This document shows, one piece after another, positions 52,098-58,520 of a stretch of DNA of 58,520 bases (its first letter is position 1; each line of letters begins with the position of its first letter). The position numbers and the translations under genes were made by a program. The stretch spans positions 1 through 58,520 of the forward strand of contig JAZGGH010000081.1 in NCBI GenBank assembly GCA_036480335.1. Direction: 5' to 3'. The notes beneath the pieces were generated by a model. That model was not told the DNA's origin and made no database searches. It was given only the letters and a program-made list of their open reading frames with translations. Origin of the DNA: JAZGER01 sp036480335 (GTDB lineage: Bacteria; Pseudomonadota; Gammaproteobacteria; DSM-19610).

Positions 52098-55000
52098 TCA
52101 ATTAGAGCAAGTTAAATCGGATACAGTGCAACCTGCATTGCCTGCATATTTTAATTTCAGACGATGCTCAGCAATAACTTCCTGTATCGTTGGCGCACCT
52201 GCCGGATAATTATCAGGAACGGTATTCGAAAAAACGGCATGCGCATAGTTTTTGGGTGTTGGAGCAATATCAGGGTCATTCCTGTAGGCAACAATTTCAT
52301 CCTCATAATATAATTCTTCAACTACGAGAGCAGCGCTGGGATTATTCGCATTGATCAGGTCGTTACTTCCCTCTATGCCTATTACCGACCTTCCTGTATT
52401 AATCTTTCGGGTCGGGTTACCGTTCTGATCGATTCCAGCACCCAGTTGTCGCCACTCTGTAAAACGCCATTTATCTGAGCGCACAGATGTCCCTCTAACT
52501 TGTCTATTACTGTCTCTGGTTGTTGCTTTTACATCGTATTGACTAAATGCATAATCTTTCCAGGCCCGCTGTTCCTGACCATCCTCTAATAACGGCGCAA
52601 AACTCAAACCTTTCAAATAAGCACTATGAGTATTGTCTACGGGTAATGGGACACCTGTTAGATCAACAATTGTTGGATAGAGATCCACCAGCTCAACCAG
52701 TTGAGAGCGCATTGACTTACGATTATCACCGCCACTTCCATCGATCATGTTCTCCAGACTACGTGTCTCTGGCGTACTGACAATCAAAGGAACATGGGTA
52801 GCTAATTCACCATTTGTATGTTTGGCCCAATCACCATATTCTCCCAGGTAGTAACCGTGATCAGACCACAATACGATAATCGTGTTCTGACTGAGTTCTG
52901 GATCATTTTCAATATAGCGGATTAATTTTCCTATCTCGTCATCAACCATTGAGGTGCTCGCCCAATAATGGCGGCGAAGATCTTTGATCGCATAACTGTT
53001 TTGCAGAGGATTTATTGCATAATCCACCGTACCATATTTCACACTCGGCAATAAATTCTGAGCAATTGTCGAATGCAAATTCGGTAGCCATGCTACATCC
53101 TGATCAATGATTAGATTTCTCGCTGTGGCCAGCACTTTCTTAGGATCATTCACACCGTATTTAATGACCAGTTTATGATTGGCTACTATAGAACCCTTAC
53201 TGTGTGATCTTGCAGTTGTTTCATAACCTCGTTGCAGCGTTAATGTAGACGCCGATGTATTTTTAGCTGTTACCAATGCATATTCTTTATGATTAAATGT
53301 CCCTTGCGGCGCCCCATCGTAAATAGCAATTTGTTGTCCCACATAAAATTCTGTGGTGTCTGACACAGCCACAGTGGTTTTAGACCCTGTTATTGCCTGG
53401 GTAAGAGTTGCCATTGGTGTAGAATAAAAATACTGCTGTATTTCACCCCACAGGGATAAGCCAATACTGGCAGCAAGTTGCGGCGGCTGAGAAGCGGGTA
53501 CTTTTATATCATTGATTGAATATTGATCCAGTTTTTCTGTTGTCGTAATAAAGGGTGCATGGGGTTTTTTAAAGCCAACCGCAAAGAAAAAGTTTTCTTT
53601 ATTACCCAGCTGCCCCGATTTAAACTGGTTCAGAAAATCAATCGCACTATTTGCGGCCAACTGGTCAGCAGACTGGTTATTTGGGTTAGCTGGATCATAG
53701 TCGAATGCATGAGTAAGACTGGTCACTTTTGATTGCCCCTGAGGACAGCGATTATTGGCCCCGGGTGCATGTAAACTGGAATTTGAAGCCTTGCATCGTA
53801 TTACTGGACTAGCAGTACCACGATTGCCTGTTGTGACTAATTTATCCCAGCCTTGAACTGTTGCATAGGCAGTATTTGGCCGATGATAAACTTTCCCTAC
53901 GCTCAAGGTATAGTAACCATTGTTCTGCAGGTGTTTAGCTAATGGAACATGGCTATCGGGTGCAGCCATCGCATAATTATTTGCTGTAGCCTTATCTTCA
54001 TAATTCAGACTCCAGTGAAGCTGATTATAGTTATCCCATCGGCGAATTTGCTCAGGACGCAAGCCACTCATTACACTGTTACGAGATGCGCTACAAACAG
54101 CAACCTGACTGTAGGCGCTGGAAAACTGGATGCCGGATTTCGCCAGATTATCGATATTGGGCGTCAATACTGGCTTGTTGTTCTGGGTCCCGGCATAGCT
54201 AAATCCATTGGTGCCTATATCAGGACGCAAGTCATCAACCGCAATAAACAGGATATTTCGTCGCGGATTAATTTCATCATCGATAATGATTGCCTGGCTA
54301 CTGGAAGTACCAGTAAATGCATTAACAGGCTGACTCAGCTCAAGGAAGAAAGACTCACGACCTTCGAACACATCATCCTGGAATATTTGTACCGTGACGG
54401 TTTTTTCAACCTGGCCCGGCGCAAAAGTTAATGTTGTTGAAATTGACTGGTAATCAGTTCCAGCGGTTGCTGAACCATCCGCTGTAGCCACGTTGACACT
54501 GACTGGCAGGTCACCTGGGGCAGTCAAACCTACTGTAAACACTGCTTCCGCATCTGCTTCACTGACTGTTATGTCTAAAACTACTATCTGCAGTAGTGCC
54601 TGACAGGCACCAAATGTACCTAGATCAAACGGACCAACCATCTGCTGCCTGTCTGGGCCTAACAGCACCGGCATACCCAGCGGTGCAGATAACTCTATAC
54701 AGGTGCCCGCTTCCACGACCGGTGTAAACTGGAAACCATCTTCACCGCTATTCCAGACCTTCAATACAAAATCAATGATTGTTGGGTCTGTGGTGTAATC
54801 GAGCGTATCACTATTCTCAAGACCTTCACCCGTGACAGCAGAAAATCCCTGACTGCTCATCACCTGGCCTTCAAAAAAGGCACCGGCCGTATCACCTCCG
54901 GCTGTGTTTCTCACTGTCCAGGCACCCGTCTGGCAATCTTTCCAGACAAACAGTGCCTGATCAATTGAAGCATTGTATGACGGTGCTCCACAAATATTCG

Positions 55001-58000
55001 TATCATCATCCGTAATGATGCCTGCACCTGTAGTATCTATTACCATCGCATTCGTGGCTGCGCCCAACTCAACCGTAAAGGCCTCGCTGCCTTCGAATAT
55101 GGCGTCCTGGAGTATTGCAATGGTGATGGGCATGCTGGTCACATTCGGGGCAAACGTGAGCGTTGCAGGTATGCTGACTGCTACATAATCTAAATCAGCA
55201 GTTGCAGTATCGGATTGTGTCACATAGTCAACCGTAATGATTTGATCAACGCCTACCGACAGACTAACGGTAAAACTCGCACTGGAATCTGCTTCATTAA
55301 CGGTTACATCATCAATACGGATTTCAGGTGTGATTTCATCATCGATGATTGTAGCCGTTCCGCTACCATCGAGGATAGTTGCATTATTCGAAGCATTCAA
55401 CTCAACCGTGAAAGCTTCACTGCCTTCGATCAAGGTATCCTGCAGTAGTGCAATCGTCACCGTCATGCTGGTCACGTCTGGCTCAAATGTCAGCGTCGCA
55501 GGCGTACTGACCGCCGTATAATCCTGATCGCCAATTGCCGTATCAGGCTGTGTAATATAATCAACCGTAACAGTCTGTGCCGTTGTGGTTGACAGGCTCA
55601 CGGTAAAATTTGCACTGGCTTCGGCTTCGTTAACGGTTACATCGTCAATACGGATTTCAGGCACGATTTCATCATCGATGATCGTCGCCATTCCGCTACC
55701 ATCAAGTATGCTGGCATTATTCGAAGCACTCAATTCGACCGTGAAGGTTTCACTGTCTTCGAATAAGATATCCTGCAATAGCGCAATCGTTACCGCTATA
55801 CTGGTCTCATTCGGTGCAAATGTCAGCGTCACGGGTATGCTGATCGCGGTGAAATCGACATCATCGATTGCCGTACCAGACTGTGTAATATAATCCACCG
55901 TGACCGTCTGTGTCGTTGCTGTTGACAGGCTCACAGTAAAACTCGCACCGGCATCGGCTTCGTTAACCATCACATCATCAATACGGATCTGAGGCGCAAT
56001 GTCATCATCCACGATGGTTGCTGTCCCGCTAGCATCGAGAATGGTCGCATTATCCGGCGCACTCAACTCAAGCGTGAAGACTTCGTCGCCTTCGAATATT
56101 GTATCCTGCAGTAGCGCAATCGTTACTGGCATGTTGGTCACATTGGGCGCAAATGTCAGCGTTGTCGGCAAGCTAATCGCAGTGAAATCCACATCATCGA
56201 CTGCTGTACCAGACTGCGTCATATAATCCACTGTGACGGTCTGTGTCGTTGCCGCGGACAGGCTTACGGTAAAACTCACACTCGCTTCAGCTTCGTTAAC
56301 TATCACATCATCAATGCTGATCTCGGGCGCAATTTCATCATCTGTGATGGTAGCAATTCCACTACCATCAAGGATGCTGGCATTATTCGGCGCACTCAAC
56401 TCAACCGTAAAAACTTCACTGCCTTCGATCAAGGCATCCTGCAAAAGCGCAATCGTCACCGGTATACTGATCTCGTTCGGTGCAAATGTCAGTGTCGTGG
56501 GTGTATCCACCGCCATATAATCCATATCATCGATTGCGGTACCGGACTGGGTCACATAGTCAACCGTAACGGTTTGATCAATGCCAGTCGACAAGCTAAC
56601 GGCAAAACTCACACTGGAATCAGCTTCATTAACCGTCACATCATCTATGCTGATCTCGGGCAAAATTTCATCATCGATGATCGTAGCGGTTCCACTACCA
56701 TCAAGGATGCTGGCATTATTCGGCGCACTCAACTCAACTGTAAAGACTTCACTGCCTTCGATCAAGGTATCCTGCAGTAATGCAATCGTCACCGGCATGC
56801 TGGTTACATTGGGTGCAAATATCAAAGTCACAGGTGTACTGACTGCCGTATAATCTATATCATCGATTGCCGTACCAGACTGTGTAATATAGTCAACCGT
56901 GACCGTCTGTGTTGTTGCCACGGAGAGACTCACGATAAAACTTGCACTGGTTTCGGCTTCGCTGACCACGATATCTGAAATGACTATCTGATCCAGCGGC
57001 CCCTGACAGGCACTAAATGTACCCAGATCAAATGGGCTAACTATCTGTTGCCTGCCCGGCCCCACCAGCACTGGCACTCCCAGCGGCGCAAATAACTCTA
57101 CACAGGTGCCCGCTTCCACGACCGGTGTGAACTGGAAACCATCCTCACCGCTATTCCAGACCTTCAATACATAATCAATGATTGTCGGATCTGTGGTGTA
57201 ATCGAGCGTATCGATACTCTCAAGACCTTCACCCGTCACCGCAGCAAACCCCTGGCTACTCATCACCTGGCCTTCAAAAAAGGCACCGGCCGAATCACCT
57301 CCGGCTGTGTTTCTCACTGTCCAGGCACCCGTCTGGCAATCTTTCCAGATAAACAGCGCCTGGTCAGTCGAAGCATTGTATGACGGTGCTCCACAGGCAT
57401 TCACTTCGTCATCCAGGATTATCGCACGTCCACTGCCATCAAGGATGGTCGCATTCAACGGATTACTCAGTTCTATGGTAAAGTGTTCATTCCCCTCAGC
57501 CTCGACATCCTGCAGGATAGCTATATCAACCGGAATACTCGTTATCCCGGGCGCAAACGTCACTGTGAAAGGAACGGCCACCCCCGAGTAGTCCATACCC
57601 TCGCTTGCTGTGTCCGCCTGCGTGGCATACGACACAGTAATGGGATCAGTACTGCTTGCTGATAAGCTCAGTGTGAACTGTGCCATCGCATTCGCCTCAC
57701 TGACTGTCACATCATTAATACGAATTGACACAGGAGCATCTGCACAGGCACCCAGCGTGCTCAAATCAAAGGCACCCGATATCTGCTGTTTAGCAGGCCC
57801 AACTAACACCGGCATACCCGGTGGAGTGTGCAGCTCTATACAGGTACCTGCTTCAGTCACTGGAGCAAACTGAAAGCCATCTTCACCTTTGTTCCAGACC
57901 TTTAAGAGAAAATCAATGCGGGTTGGATTCGTCGTGTAATCCAAAACATCGCTGCCCTCCAGACTAAAACCGGTGACGGCGCTGAACCCCTGGGCATTGA

Positions 58001-58253
58001 CCACTTCACCATCAAAGAAGAATCCATTTGCAGCTGAATCACCCCCTGCTGTGGCACGCATAAAAATCTCATTCGACAGACAATTTTTCCAGACAAACAA
58101 CGCCTGATCAGACTTTCTGGAATAGCTCGGTTTTCCACAGTCTAGTGCAAATGCCGGTGGTACACACAGAAATAGCAGGAAGATTAGAAATATGAGTATG
58201 AATGATGATCGCTTTAAAGAAAAAATCGAGTTTTCAGTATCGTCAATACTCAC
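52098..58253 (-). CDS. Giant exported Calx-beta/sulfatase fusion protein
   Basis: This roughly 2051-residue protein has a signal peptide (FILIFLIFLLFLCVPPAFA). There are three copies of a Cys-containing domain of about 130 residues (CGAPSYNAS...LFVWKDC, then GEDGFQFTPVVEAGTC) and eight Calx-beta repeats (SEAEASxSFTVSLS...VTVDYxTQ...ILDGSGTATIxDDE). A C-terminal type I sulfatase begins near residue 1332 (NILFIAVDDLRPD). The formylglycine Cys sits in VCSASRNS near residue 1387, and SDHGYYLGEYGDWAKH is the metal/active-site loop. I chose the GTG at 58253, with SD GAGGG 6 bases away. A small beta module is inserted in the sulfatase domain. It is probably a surface or secreted polysaccharide sulfatase; no sulfatase-modifying gene is nearby. 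Confidence 0.9.
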   Translation of the reverse strand: MSIDDTENSIFSLKRSSFILIFLIFLLFLCVPPAFALDCGKPSYSRKSDQALFVWKNCLSNEIFMRATAGGDSAANGFFFDGEVVNAQGFSAVTGFSLEGSDVLDYTTNPTRIDFLLKVWNKGEDGFQFAPVTEAGTCIELHTPPGMPVLVGPAKQQISGAFDLSTLGACADAPVSIRINDVTVSEANAMAQFTLSLSASSTDPITVSYATQADTASEGMDYSGVAVPFTVTFAPGITSIPVDIAILQDVEAEGNEHFTIELSNPLNATILDGSGRAIILDDEVNACGAPSYNASTDQALFIWKDCQTGAWTVRNTAGGDSAGAFFEGQVMSSQGFAAVTGEGLESIDTLDYTTDPTIIDYVLKVWNSGEDGFQFTPVVEAGTCVELFAPLGVPVLVGPGRQQIVSPFDLGTFSACQGPLDQIVISDIVVSEAETSASFIVSLSVATTQTVTVDYITQSGTAIDDIDYTAVSTPVTLIFAPNVTSMPVTIALLQDTLIEGSEVFTVELSAPNNASILDGSGTATIIDDEILPEISIDDVTVNEADSSVSFAVSLSTGIDQTVTVDYVTQSGTAIDDMDYMAVDTPTTLTFAPNEISIPVTIALLQDALIEGSEVFTVELSAPNNASILDGSGIATITDDEIAPEISIDDVIVNEAEASVSFTVSLSAATTQTVTVDYMTQSGTAVDDVDFTAISLPTTLTFAPNVTNMPVTIALLQDTIFEGDEVFTLELSAPDNATILDASGTATIVDDDIAPQIRIDDVMVNEADAGASFTVSLSTATTQTVTVDYITQSGTAIDDVDFTAISIPVTLTFAPNETSIAVTIALLQDILFEDSETFTVELSASNNASILDGSGMATIIDDEIVPEIRIDDVTVNEAEASANFTVSLSTTTAQTVTVDYITQPDTAIGDQDYTAVSTPATLTFEPDVTSMTVTIALLQDTLIEGSEAFTVELNASNNATILDGSGTATIIDDEITPEIRIDDVTVNEADSSASFTVSLSVGVDQIITVDYVTQSDTATADLDYVAVSIPATLTFAPNVTSMPITIAILQDAIFEGSEAFTVELGAATNAMVIDTTGAGIITDDDTNICGAPSYNASIDQALFVWKDCQTGAWTVRNTAGGDTAGAFFEGQVMSSQGFSAVTGEGLENSDTLDYTTDPTIIDFVLKVWNSGEDGFQFTPVVEAGTCIELSAPLGMPVLLGPDRQQMVGPFDLGTFGACQALLQIVVLDITVSEADAEAVFTVGLTAPGDLPVSVNVATADGSATAGTDYQSISTTLTFAPGQVEKTVTVQIFQDDVFEGRESFFLELSQPVNAFTGTSSSQAIIIDDEINPRRNILFIAVDDLRPDIGTNGFSYAGTQNNKPVLTPNIDNLAKSGIQFSSAYSQVAVCSASRNSVMSGLRPEQIRRWDNYNQLHWSLNYEDKATANNYAMAAPDSHVPLAKHLQNNGYYTLSVGKVYHRPNTAYATVQGWDKLVTTGNRGTASPVIRCKASNSSLHAPGANNRCPQGQSKVTSLTHAFDYDPANPNNQSADQLAANSAIDFLNQFKSGQLGNKENFFFAVGFKKPHAPFITTTEKLDQYSINDIKVPASQPPQLAASIGLSLWGEIQQYFYSTPMATLTQAITGSKTTVAVSDTTEFYVGQQIAIYDGAPQGTFNHKEYALVTAKNTSASTLTLQRGYETTARSHSKGSIVANHKLVIKYGVNDPKKVLATARNLIIDQDVAWLPNLHSTIAQNLLPSVKYGTVDYAINPLQNSYAIKDLRRHYWASTSMVDDEIGKLIRYIENDPELSQNTIIVLWSDHGYYLGEYGDWAKHTNGELATHVPLIVSTPETRSLENMIDGSGGDNRKSMRSQLVELVDLYPTIVDLTGVPLPVDNTHSAYLKGLSFAPLLEDGQEQRAWKDYAFSQYDVKATTRDSNRQVRGTSVRSDKWRFTEWRQLGAGIDQNGNPTRKINTGRSVIGIEGSNDLINANNPSAALVVEELYYEDEIVAYRNDPDIAPTPKNYAHAVFSNTVPDNYPAGAPTIQEVIAEHRLKLKYAGNAGCTVSDLTCSN

Positions 58254-58277
58254 AGCATGCCCTCGCCTTGTATACAC

Positions 58278-58520
58278 AATCTATATTAGACGTAACTAGA
58301 TACGCCTTTTTATCATAGTACATTTTTATCAAGAATAAGCATGTGTTTATCTTTTTTCTGTAATTAGATTTAGCCTATATTATAATATGCCTGCGCTGCC
58401 CGCCATGGAGAGCAAAGCGAAGGCGGGTAGTCCCCGGTAGCGATTAGGCCGGGCGTTGTTTTCGTCGTGCGTAGCGCCAGAGAAAACATAAGCAGAGGCA
58501 TCCGACAATCGCGTCCAGCC
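58278..58520. other. Intergenic end of window, no gene seen
   Basis: AT-rich promoter-like DNA up to about 58385 is followed by a GC-rich stretch with CCCGCC (58399-58404) and GGCGGG (58422-58427) as a possible stem. I find no convincing frame on either strand. The GC-rich part may be a dispersed repeat cut by the window edge. Confidence 0.4.

Noticed and set aside
54960..57000. CRISPR-like regular repetition
   Set aside because: The unit is about 300 bases and encodes Calx-beta domains; no short repeats with unique spacers occur anywhere in the window.
54973..57591. Series of plus-strand open frames of 63-102 codons
   Set aside because: They are antisense shadows of the Calx-beta repeats and recur because the DNA is repetitive; they have no starts or domains of their own.

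Overview
The window reads as chromosomal DNA of a gammaproteobacterium of moderate GC. The evidence is the petABC-sspA block beside a nif3-like gene and a DegS/AlgW-type protease, a pst-phoU-phoBR operon, separate glnS and gltX genes, holB-pilZ-tatD, ubiE, and a FadL/VolA-type lipase pair. I cannot name the genus. The gene set points to a free-living, respiratory organism able to reduce nitrous oxide.

Layout. 1-3.6 kb: tRNA-Glu (cut by the window edge), tRNA-Ala, glnS and gltX on the minus strand. 3.7-7.2 kb: fadL-like porin and lipase lipoprotein. 7.2-12.4 kb: an accessory patch with a decayed methyltransferase, a large secreted tandem-repeat protein of unknown function and an IS30 remnant. 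Part of it is bracketed by a 35-bp direct repeat derived from the 3' end of phoR. 12.4-19.9 kb: pstSCAB-phoU-phoBR, headed by a Pho box. 20.0-32.1 kb: a c-type (clade II) nitrous oxide reductase cluster, nosZ / triheme cytochrome / nosBDGHFLY / monoheme cytochrome, plus a divergent diheme cytochrome. 32.1-38.5 kb: tRNA-Ser, sspA, petABC, nif3-like, degS-like and a zinc peptidase. 38.5-40.3 kb: an IS5-type remnant, two small DUF genes and an SLAC1/TehA-family transporter. 40.4-43.5 kb: a leucine-rich leader peptide, leuA, a family 4-type uracil-DNA glycosylase and rimI. 43.5-47.1 kb: two PilZ genes, tatD, holB and a MarR regulator, interspersed with copies of a MITE-like repeat. 47.2-52.1 kb: a lipoprotein, a small exported protein, ubiE, a BASS transporter, a UbiA-family prenyltransferase and a sterol-desaturase-type hydroxylase. 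52.1-58.3 kb: a giant Calx-beta/sulfatase fusion.

How the genes connect. NosZ reduces N2O. NosG/NosH and the c-type cytochromes are the likely electron route from the quinol pool, and NosDFYL support copper-centre maturation. FNR/DNR-type boxes (TTGAY-N4-ATCAA) lie in front of nosZ, in front of the triheme cytochrome after a terminator that follows nosZ, and in front of the monoheme cytochrome. Another lies in front of ubiE, which leads a cluster containing a MenA-like prenyltransferase. This suggests, by inference, that quinone synthesis and N2O respiration share an anaerobic regulator.

The most unusual items are the three copies of a 142-bp inverted-repeat element, the leu leader with two mutually exclusive pairings before leuA, the phoR-tail direct repeat around the secreted repeat protein, and the 2-kilo-residue Calx-beta/sulfatase protein with a small beta module inserted in its enzyme domain.
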